A DNA stretch of 64,000 nucleotides from Gnetum montanum (Eukaryota > Streptophyta > Gnetopsida > Gnetales > Gnetaceae). Below the pieces are notes generated by a model. It was not told the origin of the DNA. It made no database searches and saw only the letters and a list, made by a program, of their open reading frames with translations. Positions 35,285 through 48,137 of this stretch are shown here, in pieces (within the stretch, counting starts at the first letter, position 1; every line of letters starts with the position of its first letter). The position numbers were made by a program, and so were the translations under genes. The stretch covers positions 715,804 through 779,803 of the forward strand of contig MNCI01034058.1 of NCBI GenBank assembly GCA_015680685.1, in the 5' to 3' direction.

Positions 35285-35810
35285 TCTTTAAAACCCACCT
35301 TTTAGCTAACTTCAAAGAAGTAGTTAATGAATTTATCCATCAAAGCTCTACTACATAGAGCGCGGATCATTTAGCCAAGCCTTTTTCACAAACTAAGAAC
35401 ATTGAGAAGGCTGTTGAAGCTAGTAATGATTCATCCTATGTGGCCTACAAGAACCAACACTCAAAGAGGAACAAAGTTAAGAGTAAACAAGTGTAAACAA
35501 CCATGGTTGTGATGAAAAAAGTGCCAAAACAAGTAGAAAGGTGGAAGTCACTACAATGTGATACCTTTTGATCCATCTCAACCATCTACTTCATATGCTT
35601 CCAACTATCCAAGATCTAAATTTGAGCACAAGGATAGGACTAGGTATGCTAAGTTGCCTATGAAGCCCTTTGAGCTTTTAGAATAGTTTCTTAAAAATAA
35701 GCATATTCAACATAAGAAACTATTTAAGAAAGCTTGTGAGAGGCACGATCGTCTTTATGAGATAGCTAGAGACCTAATGGCAACAACTAAATATGATTCA
35801 AAATAATCAA
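35285..35810 (+). pseudogene. Relic gag C-terminal part, Tat-like
   Basis: HLLANFKEVVNEFIHQSS, FSQTKNIEKAVEASND and SYVAYKN match the gag of the element at 6832-8912 (HLLAAFKGAVNDFI, FAQTKSIQDAAKVSKD, AYIAYKS). A later piece, KNKHIQHKKLFKKA, matches its LLVTGHMQYKQMS end. It carries several stops and has no 5' LTR or gag start, so it is truncated on the left. Confidence 0.7.
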
Positions 35811-36493
35811 AGTAATTTAGGCTTTACAAATTATATCATTATCATTGAGTTACTAGTTACGATACTAATTTTTTCCTAGTGTTGAAAGATAATCTTTAGA
35901 AGATGATCAATTAAGGAGAGTTAGTACTGAATGATCCTAACTCTTAAACGTTAATAATAACTCTTATACCATAGTCCCATTTCCCACAACCGAATGGTCT
36001 AACCCTCCTAGAAAACCATCTGTCATCAAGATACCACCAGCTAGCACTTTGTCCCAGAATCTAAAGCCTAGAACATCCTTTGTTATTCAGGTACCACCAC
36101 TCCTAGCCTCCAAAGAGTCTTTTGTTACATGTGTTCCACCTCCAATGGTAACAACATCACAACACAAAAAAAAGTGTTACCAATCCCTCTAAGGCTAGGA
36201 AACCATTTGTTATTAAAGTATCTTTGCCATCCACAAGCAAACCTATAACAACTTGCGACCTAGGCTTACCTGTTATGACTAATAACATAACAATTAACAA
36301 TAAATCATCATTGTAAAGGCAATGAAAAAAACCTATCATCAAACCAACAACTAAGCCTACTGAAGGCAACCAATAGTAAAAGGCTTGGAAGCAAGCTAAC
36401 CCATTAAGGCCTACACCAAGAGTAGCCTTACCTGTAAGCTCCATTGCTCAAACTACATCAATTGGTTAACCAAAAGAGCATCACAAACTAAGT

Positions 36494-37458
36494 ATGAGTA
36501 AGGAGTCTAAGCAACATATCCCAAGACATGAGCCAAAAATTTTAGAAAGAATGGAAGAAATTAAGACTACCAAGGCTAAAAAATCACATACAAAAAAAAG
36601 GAATTTCCTCGCAAAAATGGAACAAGATAAATGGTCCCTAAAACAAAAGAACACTTCATTAAACCTCTATGATCTAGTCATGGCTTCTCTTGCTTATAGA
36701 GAAGCACTTGCTCAAATGATGACTTATATTCTTGTGAGCAGAGACATGCCAACTAATAAAGAATCCATTGACTCTATCATTAAGCAAACCTTGTGTAAGA
36801 AGGATAAGCATCATCCCATGCTTATCTTTCATGACAATGAAGTGAAAATTGACAAAATAGATAAGTGTTGTTTGCTCCTCTTCCATTACCATACATGTTG
36901 GCAAGTATAAGGTTCATCATGTTCATGAAGATGAAGGGATAACAACTAATGTGGTATTGTTTACCATTTTTGAGAAACTAGGTCTAACTAAAAACATCAA
37001 GGAGACCTCTACCTCTATGATTAAGTCATTTAATGGACTTTGTAGATGGGAAATAGTTTTTCACATCCACCAACTATCTAGTGGTTGAAAAAACACTTGG
37101 TTTTAACTTGATCTTGGAAAGACCATGGTTAGTTAAGCTTCAACGAGTTTCATTTTCCATACATCAAGAAATTCATTCATTGTATGAAGATGGTAAAATT
37201 GTCATTCATGAGGATAGCATGCTTTTAGCATCTGTTAACAATGTCAACATTCAACGAGGTTCAAAAGTAGAATTTCAAGATGAAACTCCTGACACTCAAG
37301 TTGGAACTGACAAAAACAACAACAATGCTAATATCACTAATCCTACAATACTAAATGACCAACGAGAACATCTTCTGCTTGTCATATTAAACAAGGGAAA
37401 TGACAAAACAGTGATTATGAATGAGAGATCCCTTGATCTATCAAAGAACAAGCGATAA
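36494..37458 (+). pseudogene. Relic gag-protease region
   Basis: Two long frames, 36494-36910 and 37081-37458. The first is basic, then reads SLNLYDLVMASLAYREALAQ and PMLIFHDNEVKIDKIDKCC. The second has GFNLILERPWLVKLQRVSFS, like the end of a Ty3 retropepsin (usual ILGRPWL). The catalytic Asp region is not recognisable. This part is what the element at 4725-31024 lacks between gag and RT. Confidence 0.5.
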
Positions 37459-40186
37459 ATCCATCATAAACATCTTATTTCCTCTTTCATTAAAAATCGT
37501 GGGTCGTAGCCTTATATCATATTTCCCTATTCATTTTATTCTTGTATGCTCTCTTGAGGTTATCCCATAGTTGTTAGACACGTGTGATCATGAATTGCCA
37601 AGACCAAAAACTATCAACACTATGGCCTACCAAGGCCTAAAACTAGTCATTTGCTAAGGCCTAAAACTAGTGAATATGTGGCCTCTTTTTCTTCTCCTTT
37701 TCATGTACATGATGACCCATTTTTACTTTAACAATTATTCCTCATTTTAAATTTTTCATTTTATTATATCATATTGCCAAATTTTACTTTTTAGCCTTGT
37801 TATAGAAAAACATTAAAAAAACAAAAAAACAAAAATTATGGTCAAGAGCAACATAGAACATGAAACTGAAATGTGTAGCATGAGCATAAGTATAGCCAAA
37901 TGGCCATGACCAGAGCCATAGTTACACAATTTGACAAAAATAGACCATACATAGTCTTTAAATTCATGGATGTAGCAACTAGCCAATAACCATAACATTT
38001 AAGATTGATAGCCGAGCACATTATCAACATCAAATGCTTCGATCAAACTATGGCAAGGAAGAAAGTTGTCAAGCCATCACTACCATAGTTGAGGGCCTAT
38101 GGATAATGAAAACATGCAAGCATTAGTGACAAAGATAATCATAACTATAATTGTTAAAGAATGAAATGATCTTAAACCAATAAAACATAAAAAATTAACA
38201 ACTATGACAATGGAAACCAAAATATAAGCTAGCTAAAATTCATGAATACAATTGAGATTAAAATTAATGTAAGGCTTAAACACTAAAGACAAAATTTGAC
38301 TAGGTTAGGCACTTCAACAAACATTTTCATGAAAATTGAAAATCCTACAAACTTGGGAAAAAATCACCAAGAATTCCACATGCTAGTTCATACACTAGTG
38401 AGAAGAAACAAAGGAAAAAATTAGCCCCACACATTGGTAATTTATGATCAGAATATTTTCTATTACCTCACACACTACACATATATCTCCTAGCTCTAGC
38501 TACACTCCACTCCATTGTATAGTCCAAACCAAAAAGAAAGAAGTAGAATACTATAGAACAGAATACAACAACTTCTCAATAATAAACAAGGTGGCCCAAG
38601 TCCAAAAAAAGAGAGAGAGTTGTGTTTGCAAAAGTAGAGATGAGTAGGGAAACATAGAGATTCTTAACATGATTATGTCCATTATCTCTGGGGCCTTGTT
38701 AATTCTTAGATCTCTCTAATCAAGTTGTGAAAAGCAACTGCAATTCTTCATTCATGACATAGAAGAATTGCAGTTGCTTTTCACAACTTCAAAGCTTATG
38801 AGGTAATAAAAGCTTCAAAGCTTCAAAGGGTTGTAGGCCATGAGCTGCAATCTCATATACTTGAACTTTTGGGGTTGAAAAATCCTTCATAAGTTTTTGT
38901 AGCCTTACTTCCATGGTGGAAAAAGTCATATCATGTCTATATTTGGGCGTGGGGAAGGCTGAAAATGCCTTAGGAACTATCAAATTTGACATTTTCATGG
39001 GTTTTATGTAGGCCATAGCCACACATATACATTGGAACCACCTACACCCGGCATTGGAATTGTTGGGTTATTATTTTCCCAGCCATTGTTAGTGTAGCTA
39101 CAACAAATGTAGCGTAGTTGCCATAAAACCTAACTAGATGACACAATGCCAACATTGGAGTGGTTGGGGTTTTTGTGGATGCCATAATTCCATTGTGGTT
39201 CCATCCTTCAACATTGCTCTAATAGTTCTAGCATTGCTCCAACAATTTTAGTGCAGTTCCAACAAGGCCAATGTAGTTGGAAAAGTTTGTTTACTATTTC
39301 TAGTATCTAGCATCGTTTTGGTGGCCTGGGTGCATCAAACATACAAGAAATGGACAACTACACTAGAAATGATGGCCTACCACACCTGCAAATTATACCA
39401 ATCTATCAGCAATTATGGCAAAAATTTGCAGCCAAAAACTAGCAACCATATAGCCTATAAAAGCCAAATTTGAATACAATGAAGCAGTTCAATGATTATT
39501 TTTTCACCATTAAAAATTTTCTTAGTTCCATAGTTTGCAACCTTGAGCATTTAAAACTTTTGGCTTTTTGTAAAAATTTGTGGTAAATTGTCAACTGTTT
39601 GGGCATTGGAAGATCTTAACATAGTACCATTGCAACAAAAAGTCAAGCACATACCTTACTCCCTTGACAACCAACACTACACATACCTTATTCCTCTGAC
39701 AACCAATGTTGCAATTACTTTGCCCATTTTTCAACCAATGCAATAGATCCACATCTACGAATCAACAAAGAGTTTCAAGAGTGGAACTCTAAAGTGCATC
39801 GATTGTGGAGCTGATTGCATAATGCGCTCTTTTCATTTCACCAGGACTGCAACCACTTCTCACACAACTATTTGTGCACTTTAAGCACAAAAAACTTGTA
39901 CTCACTTGAACTTTTTGTATTTGCAACTATTATTATTTTCAATAAAATTTGAATTTCATTTGTTTTGTGCAAGTTTAATTTTTCTTATTTTTTTTTTTTG
40001 CTTAGATCTACAATTTTTATTTAATTCTTTTACATTGTTTTACAATTTCTAAATCTTTGGGTGATTGCAAGACCATCTAAGGCACCAGGGTTCTTCTTCT
40101 TGAAAGCCCTTTGGGTTCCAAAGTTAAACTGTTTCACTAGAAATTTTTAATTTTCCACAATTGAATTTTTAAGGCAATACAGTTGA
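37459..40186. other. Degenerate interior of the relic element, no gene seen
   Basis: AT-rich with no convincing RT or integrase. It holds the perfect hairpin at 38722-38789. The minus-strand frame 38789-39022 is open but unrecognised. Confidence 0.4.
38722..38789. repeat. Perfect 28-bp inverted repeat with 12-base loop
   Basis: The arm 38722-38749 (AAGTTGTGAAAAGCAACTGC then AATTCTTC) is exactly complementary to 38762-38789. The transcript would fold into an unbroken 28-bp stem. It could be a microRNA-like foldback, a small inverted duplication or an assembly error. Confidence 0.9.
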
Positions 40187-40187
40187 T

Positions 40188-40730
40188 GTGCTTAGGATGC
40201 TACTCCTCTATGTTGACCTACTCTACACCTATGCCCTAGCCTTGGGCCCTAACGCAGCCACACTGGTGGAGTGGAAGATGACACCGACAACACCAAATAC
40301 TTTAGATCCCTACTTCCATGAGCAAGTAGCAAAGGACCTAATGTGGAAGAATAGGCCCAAGGACTTCTACACGATTGTGGACTTCAACTACAACATGGGG
40401 TTAGTGTCGGTGGCTGCGGGTGGGACTTGAACATAAGTAACTACATTGATGGTGGAAACCCACAGGTCTTTCTAATCTCTGGCTCACAGGCAGCCAAATG
40501 CCAACAACTGTTGAGTGATCACCTAATACTGTGATCAACCTAAAGAACAAGCAAGACTATCATCACTTGCATGGCTTAGACATGATCCATAACATCCTAC
40601 TGCTACTGCTACATCTACACATGTACAACTTCTAGTCCAAGATCCTGATTATGTGAATAGCCATGTTAGTACAGCTAGAGGCCGAGTACATCTGGTGGAT
40701 GGATAGCGATGCCATGGATCATCCTACAAC
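40188..40730 (+). pseudogene. Fragment of a GT34 xyloglucan xylosyltransferase-like gene
   Basis: Translated in two frames, the end of this stretch follows the GT34 fold: NPQVFLISGSQAAKC (usual PRVLLVTGSxPxPC), LLSDH, then after a frameshift INLKNKQDYHHLHGLDMI (usual KNKxDYCRLHGIEI) and LVQLEAEYIWWMDSDAM with the metal-binding DxD at 40702-40710. A TAG stands where the family has Trp of FWAKLP. GT34 enzymes add xylose to xyloglucan in the Golgi. Similarity stops soon after the DxD motif, so at most the first half is left. The open frame 40188-40430 before it may be the N-terminal part but is not clearly homologous. Confidence 0.72.
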
Positions 40731-42945
40731 TACCCTTAATGTCCACTAGCATGACATTGATATCCACATGAAAACATGATGTTGAACATCATAGCATGGG
40801 CTTGTGCCTATCTATGCTTCTTCAACATGAGCTTACTTACGCTTGCTTTTGATCCTTCATTTGCCACTCCAATTGGGATGGTAATAGCTCAGCAGTCGTC
40901 AAGTGGCACCCCTGTTCCATCATAGGGCATCTGTCTGTGCTCCATCTTCATTGCCACCTGACCTCATCATGTCATGTCATGTCAACCCACCAAACACCTT
41001 ACTTTATTTTCACTTTTACTCTTCTTTCTTTTTTTAATTGTATGCATGGTGTTGATTTGCTTCATTTTAAAAAAAGACTTGGCTTTTTTTTGTTTTTTTA
41101 TTTGTTTGTGCTAGTGTGTAATGATTATTGTTGCTTCTACCACCCAATTTTAGACTCTCTGTTTAGTGGGTTAGATTTCCTTCTTGTGAAGTGGTGGTTA
41201 ACCAATCAATGCATTATTTAAACTAGCATATTGTATTTAAAATTGAAAGTGACTATAATTTTTTTATGCTATTTTGACCCTGTTTCCCATATTTTACTTT
41301 GTTTTAACCTAATTTTATTTGATTTTTACCTTATTTACCTTTGTTTTGCTTTATCATGCCTTATTATTACATTATTTTGCATTATTTCAACTTTTCTTTT
41401 AAAAAAATATTACACAGATGCCACTTGATGTGCTTGTGTTGGCATGCAAATTTGAGCTAGGAAGATGAGGAAGTAATTTGACTAGCCTTTAAGCCTAAGT
41501 AGTTCCTTCTAGTAATGTTATCCAACCAAGTTGACCTTGAATGCCTAAACCTAGAGCCTGTAAGCCTTTTTTAACACATAGCTTTCATACCCTGAAGTGG
41601 CTTGATTGCTCTTAACTTGGAAGCTAGAAACATAAAAAAAGGATTTCTTGGTTGAAATTCCCATTTTAGTCCATAATGGTGACAAGAAAACACTGAAAAC
41701 TAAGTTCCTCACTTAAATCTTAATTTTCTCAAGATATCATCAAACCCCTATAAGAAAACATTAAAGCCTTTACATGACCTTAATTACATCTAATGTTAAC
41801 ATATTTACTTTTAGTGTTAGTCTTTTTTTCCAAACTTGAACAAATGCTTGGTGTTGATGGACCCCATGGCCTATAACAAGCAAGCCTACAGAACCTCCCA
41901 TCACTTTTTGGCATCTCAAAATACTACAAAATATATATGAATCTATAAAGCAAGATATAAAGCTCTCCTATTCTACCAATTGTAACCAATGATGGCATAT
42001 ATTTGCTTATTTCCTCATGTAACCTTTATAATCGCATGTATTCTTTGATTTGTTTTCTTGTCCTCTTGGAGTTGTACTTATACGATGAGCCTAAAGTCAT
42101 CGTAGAGGTGTGACTCATTGCAATAGTGAGTTACCATGTGATCTTGATACATGGGGTTAGCTTAGCTTATTTGACCTTACCCACAATTCTTGGCTCATAT
42201 CATCTCAATTACCCATTCAAAACCAATAGCCACTCGTCAATTTTAGCCTTTTGTAACCTCATGAATGATGAAAACCTATGTTCAACATTCATGTATCATG
42301 GTCTTGTCATAACTCCTATAGCATGCTTCATTGAATCAAGTTCGTTGAATCAATAGACTTTTCATTTAGTGAGAAATCAAAATTTGGCCTTGGCAACAAA
42401 ACCCACTGAAAATTTTGCTCCCACAAGAAAAAATGAAAGGAAAATGCCAAGAAAGACAAGAAGCCAATGTAGCCTGAACTCAAGAAAATCAATGGCTCTT
42501 AAAAGAAAAAAGAAAGAAAGAAAGAAAGATATCCAAGTGGCCAAGGAAGCCCAAGAATAAAGTGTTGGTCCCTCCAAACATCATGGAGTAACTGATAATT
42601 CAAGCACAAAGCATGAAGATCTTCTCATTCAGCAAATATGTCACCACCATGCCATAGCCATGATGTCAACATATTTGGAATTCTTTGTTAGCTCATGTGA
42701 CCATTCAAATAGCCAATCTAACCATTCAAACAACTAATGTGACCATTCCACGATAACCAATGGAGCCATTATTTCATTCCAAATTCTTATCATCTCGTTG
42801 TTATCTTATTTTGCCATCATGGGCACTTTTTAGCATGATTTGAAAACTATAGAATCAAATGTAGAGAGGCAGCATTGGTGATAAATCCATGGTAGTGTTT
42901 TACATTCTTTGTTAATATCTCTTAGGTCAATCCTCAAAACATCAA
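40731..42945. other. AT-rich relic sequence, no gene seen
   Basis: Long T-rich tracts and short open frames with no recognisable motif. From about 42880 it resembles the 3' untranslated end of the Tat element ('TTTGTTAATATCTCTTAGGT' against its TTTATTAACGTCTCTCGAGC). Confidence 0.45.
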
Positions 42946-44050
42946 CAAAGAGGAGTTAATGAAAAACCTCAAGAAAATTCATGTTGCATACAAGAAAGCC
43001 TATAGTAAAAATTTGCATTATAATATGGTAGGAATTTCAAGAGCAGAACTAATTAACTTGTTTTCCCATCAAAAATCCTAGTTTGTTGCCATGTTTTAGC
43101 AATAATTTTGGACTATGAATTTCATTCATGTCAATATGTGAAGGTAAAAATGCCAAAAACATTGCCAAATTTGGTGGAAAAAGTAAAAAATTCTAGTGGA
43201 TAATATGATGTAGTTTGGGCCATGAAAATAACCCAAATATGTTGCCAAAACATGATGGAAAATGCCAAAAACGTTGGTGATCCATATGTTACATTTTTTG
43301 ACATGAAAATGGACCAAAAACATTTTGTAATGCTCTAGAAAGCATATGGGGATGTAACATACACCAACACAATAAATTCCAAGCCTATTTAAACTAGATT
43401 TGAGGTCATTTTGAGGACTCTTTTGGGCATATATTTTTAACACATTGAAAAATTCTTTTGGCAAAAAGAAAGACATGTTTTTGATGAAACAACAAAACAT
43501 CTTTGCAAATTTTCACAACCTTTTTCAACCTTTTCAATGTTGATTTCTAAGAGCAAGGAGACTTCATAGCAGCATTCAAGTGCAGATCAATCAAACAGGT
43601 AGGTGTGATTTGCAAGTATAGAACACATCTTGCACCCTACACTAGATCTCAAACAATATTTAGTGTATTTATGGGCTTTTAAATCCTTGATCTATATCAT
43701 CCTAAACCTTTTTTATTACAACTTTTTATGGTATCCATAACAATATTTGCAATTATTTATTTACCATATTTTTGCATACTTCCTGCATCCCCTAGTCTAT
43801 ATTCAGTCTAGCACTAAAATACTATTTTACAAGTTACAATTTATTTTTATTTACATCATTTTGTAATAGATTATTGAAGTCCTTGAGTAATGGACCAGAC
43901 CATTTAAGATGTTCCAAATCCTTTTGAGGCTCATGGATCTTAGAGTTAAAACTATTTTGCATGGATCATTTCATGCATTTGGTAATTAACCTACTATTCT
44001 AACTTGGCTTTTGTCAACTTGAGCAATTTTCTTATCTAATTGTTCATGTT
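42946..44050 (+). repeat. Polypurine tract and degenerate 3' LTR of the relic element
   Basis: AACAAAGAGGAGTTAA (42943-42958) then TGAAAAACCTC at 42959 parallel the polypurine tract and LTR start at 29587-29600. Near 43873 'GAAGTCCTTGAGTAATGGAC' parallels the AGTCCCTGTCTGATCGAC stretch close to the LTR end. The interior is strongly diverged and the right end is not exact. Confidence 0.6.
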
Positions 44051-44071
44051 TTGTGATCACATATCATCATC

Positions 44072-44076
44072 AGCAT
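44072..44076. repeat. Target-site duplication AGCAT, left
   Basis: Repeated directly after the other LTR at 49710-49714. Confidence 0.88.
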
Positions 44077-45044
44077 TGATGAAGTGCTATATAGTCAATG
44101 CATCGACTAGGCCGCATATACGTGGCCCCGTCGACGTAGCCTTCCTGCATCGACGTAGCCTTCCTGCGTCGACGTAGCCTTCCTGCATCGACGTAGCCTT
44201 TCTGCATCGACGTAGCCTTCCTGCGTCGACATAGCCTTCCTGTGTCGACGTAGCCTTCCTGCGTCAACGTGGCCCTGTTTACGCAGCCGCCTATCCTAGC
44301 CTATAAATAAGAGGGCCTTCTGCCTCATTTAGGAAGCTTCGAGTTAGTTGTAACAAAGCTCTTACATTTTGTTTCCATAGGAGTTAGATTATTTTCCCTA
44401 GTGCAGGCCCGTAGTATGATGCTTGTAATTGTACAACACCTTTATTCAAGTGTGACGTACTTGGACATGCACATGATCAGAAGTAAAGATCGAGATTACT
44501 TCATCATTGTAGCATTCACTTAGTTTTAATAGTTTAATTATTATTTTTAATTGTTATTTTTATTTATTGTTGTCTTAGTTAATATTTCTTTATCGTAATT
44601 TACTATTCCTATTGTTAAATGCGAAATGAGTACGACTTAATCATGANATAAAGAAATATTAACTAAGACAACAATAAATAACAATAACAATTAAANCATA
44701 GTAGTATTCATGCACGAGGTCCAAGATGTGTACAGATGATTAAGGAACGGATGCTCATCACACTTAGGGTAGCTTAGACTACATTTCCTATTACTCATTA
44801 GTTTGACCAAGATTATTTTCCATTGTCTCTAGGAGTAGCATTAGTTAGGATCACATCATACGCCTCACTCTGGACTAAACCATATGTGACAAAGCAAATA
44901 CTAGTCTAGGTGGGAAGACAGTGAACTGCGATCAACGTGTAATGATCTAGATACCACAACTAGCCTATCCACGGAGTTTGACTGGATCATGCATGAATGC
45001 TCATATTTGTATGATTGAGTGTAGGGGTACCTCGTCGCTCATCA
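44077..45044 (+). repeat. 5' LTR of gag-only element
   Basis: 968 bp. TATA box TATAAATA at 44302-44309. It differs from the 3' LTR by an expanded minisatellite (44130-44268) and by an inverted block between two N bases (44648-44695). Confidence 0.9.
44130..44268 (+). repeat. 19-bp minisatellite in U3
   Basis: About seven units of TCGACGTAGCCTTCCTGCA with point changes. The 3' LTR has no such expansion, so the array grew after insertion or the 3' copy lost it. Confidence 0.88.
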
Positions 45045-45045
45045 T

Positions 45046-45066
45046 TGGTGTCATTGCTGGGGATGG
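45046..45066 (+). promoter_or_regulatory. Primer binding site, tRNA-Asp type
   Basis: TGGTGTCATTGCTGGGGATG starts two bases after the LTR. It is a decayed form of TGGCGCCGTTGCCGGGGA, the site complementary to tRNA-Asp typical of Athila-like plant elements. The changes are C-to-T. Confidence 0.8.
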
Positions 45067-45182
45067 TGCTATCTATTTAGATTAATTATATCATACAAGA
45101 TCCCTGTAACAAGTATTAACGATATATCCTTTAGAAAAGAAATTAAATTAAATACAATTAAATCACACACAAATTTACAACC

Positions 45183-46574
45183 ATGTCTCTCCTACAAGAC
45201 TATAATAATGCCACATCTAGTGAGGCAGTTTATTGGAGAACCAATGAATATTATGACAATGAAGATTGGAGTATGCAACTTGAGGTGGGGGTTTCTTATA
45301 AACATAAACGAAGACAACATCATCCCAATGCACGAAAGAATAACTTACCCGATGACGATGAAACCCTACTAGCCACTACAAGCTTAATGGAAATACAAGA
45401 GGCTGTTTAAATAGCCTGCAGGAATTGTAAGGAAAGTTGTCTACCCGTGCTTGATTTAAACAACTTTCCCAAGTTTTCGGGGGGCTATGATTTAGATCCG
45501 CAACAACATTTACAAGCCTTCTACGATGCCTATACATGGAACAATATTAATAATGGGTGGAAAAAACTTAAGCTCTTTCCTTTGACACTCATTGGCCAAG
45601 AAAAAGTATGGTATAGGTTGTTAAAACCAAAATCAGTTCAAAGTTGGCCAACAATGGTAGAACTTTTCAACGAAAGATATCAAACCTATGTGATAGCATT
45701 AGCCTTGAGGAGACAAATAGAAGAATGGAAACAAGTGTAACATGAACCCTTGGACATGGCCTTAGAAAGATATTATGCACTATTAAACAACGGCCTAGGC
45801 CATGGGTTCTCAGAGGAGAGGCTAATGTACCATATCATAGATGGGCTCCGTAATGAAACAAGGGAGACCCTAGGGATGTATGCCCAAGGTCAACTATATG
45901 AGCTACGAACCCATCAACTCCAAGAGCTTATTAATTGGATAGCAAAATAAGAAGAAGAAATAGCCAAATGGGAGAATGTTGAAAGTTCTCAACAGGACCA
46001 AAATCTTAACTCAACAAGGCTCCATGATCATGAAGAGGAGAAATCAACCCATGTCAAGGAGGTGGAATCATCTTTGCCAATCTTACAATCACTAGATGAA
46101 ATTGAGGCAAAGATCAATAAGATCATGGACTAGGTACATGAAAGATGTGGAGAATATGCCAACATTATTAGAGGAAAAACTATGCCAAATCAAGAAACAG
46201 GACAGGACATCACACGACAATCGAAACAAAGGGTTGAAGAGAATAAGGATAAGAAATCAACTGCCAATCATACATATCAATGTAATATTTTCTTGTACAA
46301 TCACCCCAAAGGTCAATGTCCAATCTTGTCACATAGACATGATAATTGGAAAGGAATGTTACATCCAGAGTTCGTACAAACATACTGTGTCCAACCACAG
46401 TGGCAAAAATCTCAGTCATGGGGGAGGCCACCACCAACTGGACATACCCTTCGTATATCTCAGGCCAAAATGCTTATTATGTTCAACACCCTATTTCTCC
46501 AACAAGATCAGCATCCTCTACCTCACCTCATTGTTATCATTCTCTCGAGTACTATCCATCCATGTCCTCTCTAA
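45183..46574 (+). pseudogene. gag of the Athila-like element
   Basis: One frame from ATG 45183 (MSLLQDYNNATSSE) with four in-frame stops: TAA 45408, TAA 45738, TAA 45948 and a TAG near 46131. Each sits where Gln would fit. The retrotransposon gag domain spans about 45447-45950 (FPKFSGGYDLDPQQHLQAFY, EKVWYRLL, WPTMVELFNERY, GFSEERLMYHIIDGL). A helical, acidic linker follows, then C-X6-H-X4-C (46281-46319, CNIFLYNHPKGQC), a partial zinc knuckle. Pro/Tyr/Gln-rich sequence follows in other frames to about 47125, so frameshifts are present. Confidence 0.8.
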
Positions 46575-47238
46575 CAAAAGCACCACCTCATGTGCCTTAC
46601 ACTTCTCCTCAACCTGAATATTCTTGTACTTCATTCCCTTCTACATCAGTGCCAGCTATGCCAAAATATTTTGCACCACTTCACCACCTACAAACATTAC
46701 TTGTGTTGCTACTGTTAATAGCAGTGGAGGTCCTTCACAACATCGAAGGTATCCCTTCTTTAGACGTGACTGTCGAAAGGGGCACCACAGTTCAGAAACC
46801 ACTACATCCACCAACTCAGCACAAATCCAACATTTTGGTGCATCTTCCTCTTTGAACCCAATGCCTCATGCTACCTTATCAAGGCCACCACTCAATACTC
46901 CAACAACCATGGGGCCCAATGAATTTTGCCATATATGGTCACAAGTACCATAGTGGGTCAACTCCTTATAAATTAATCACATCTTATAACTTGCCCCACT
47001 ATGTCAACTCTAATCAAGTGTATGAACCCCAATGGGGTAAGTATGACCGAGTCCCAACATTTTCAACATGCAAGGATCCCAACCTTCCATTTATTAATTC
47101 TAGCCATGCTCAACCGTTTAGTTAAGGGGGCCTTCCTCCATTCTAACATCACAGAATTAATAAATATTTTTTTGTTTCTTTCATTTTTCAAATTTTTGTT
47201 TTCCATTTTTTCACCTTTTAATTTATTGTTTTATCTTT

Positions 47239-48137
47239 NNNNNNNNNNNNNNNNNNNNNNNNNNNNNNNNNNNNNNNNNNNNNNNNNNNNNNNNNNNNNN
47301 NNNNNNNNNNNNNNNNNNNNNNNNNNNNNNNNNNNNNNNNNNNNNNNNNNNNNNNNNNNNNNNNNNNNNNNNNNNNNNNNNNNNNNNNNNNNNNNNNNNN
47401 NNNNNNNNNNNNNNNNNNNNNNNNNNNNNNNNNNNNNNNNNNNNNNNNNNNNNNNNNNNNNNNNNNNNNNNNNNNNNNNNNNNNNNNNNNNNNNNNNNNN
47501 NNNNNNNNNNNNNNNNNNNNNNNNNNNNNNNNNNNNNNNNNNNNNNNNNNNNNNNNNNNNNNNNNNNNNNNNNNNNNNNNNNNNNNNNNNNNNNNNNNNN
47601 NNNNNNNNNNNNNNNNNNNNNNNNNNNNNNNNNNNNNNNNNNNNNNNNNNNNNNNNNNNNNNNNNNNNNNNNNNNNNNNNNNNNNNNNNNNNNNNNNNNN
47701 NNNNNNNNNNNNNNNNNNNNNNNNNNNNNNNNNNNNNNNNNNNNNNNNNNNNNNNNNNNNNNNNNNNNNNNNNNNNNNNNNNNNNNNNNNNNNNNNNNNN
47801 NNNNNNNNNNNNNNNNNNNNNNNNNNNNNNNNNNNNNNNNNNNNNNNNNNNNNNNNNNNNNNNNNNNNNNNNNNNNNNNNNNNNNNNNNNNNNNNNNNNN
47901 NNNNNNNNNNNNNNNNNNNNNNNNNNNNNNNNNNNNNNNNNNNNNNNNNNNNNNNNNNNNNNNNNNNNNNNNNNNNNNNNNNNNNNNNNNNNNNNNNNNN
48001 NNNNNNNNNNNNNNNNNNNNNNNNNNNNNNNNNNNNNNNNNNNNNNNNNNNNNNNNNNNNNNNNNNNNNNNNNNNNNNNNNNNNNNNNNNNNNNNNNNNN
48101 NNNNNNNNNNNNNNNNNNNNNNNNNNNNNNNNNNNNN
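47239..48137. other. Assembly gap (899 N)
   Basis: All bases are N. The open frames crossing it are meaningless. The true length is unknown. Confidence 1.
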
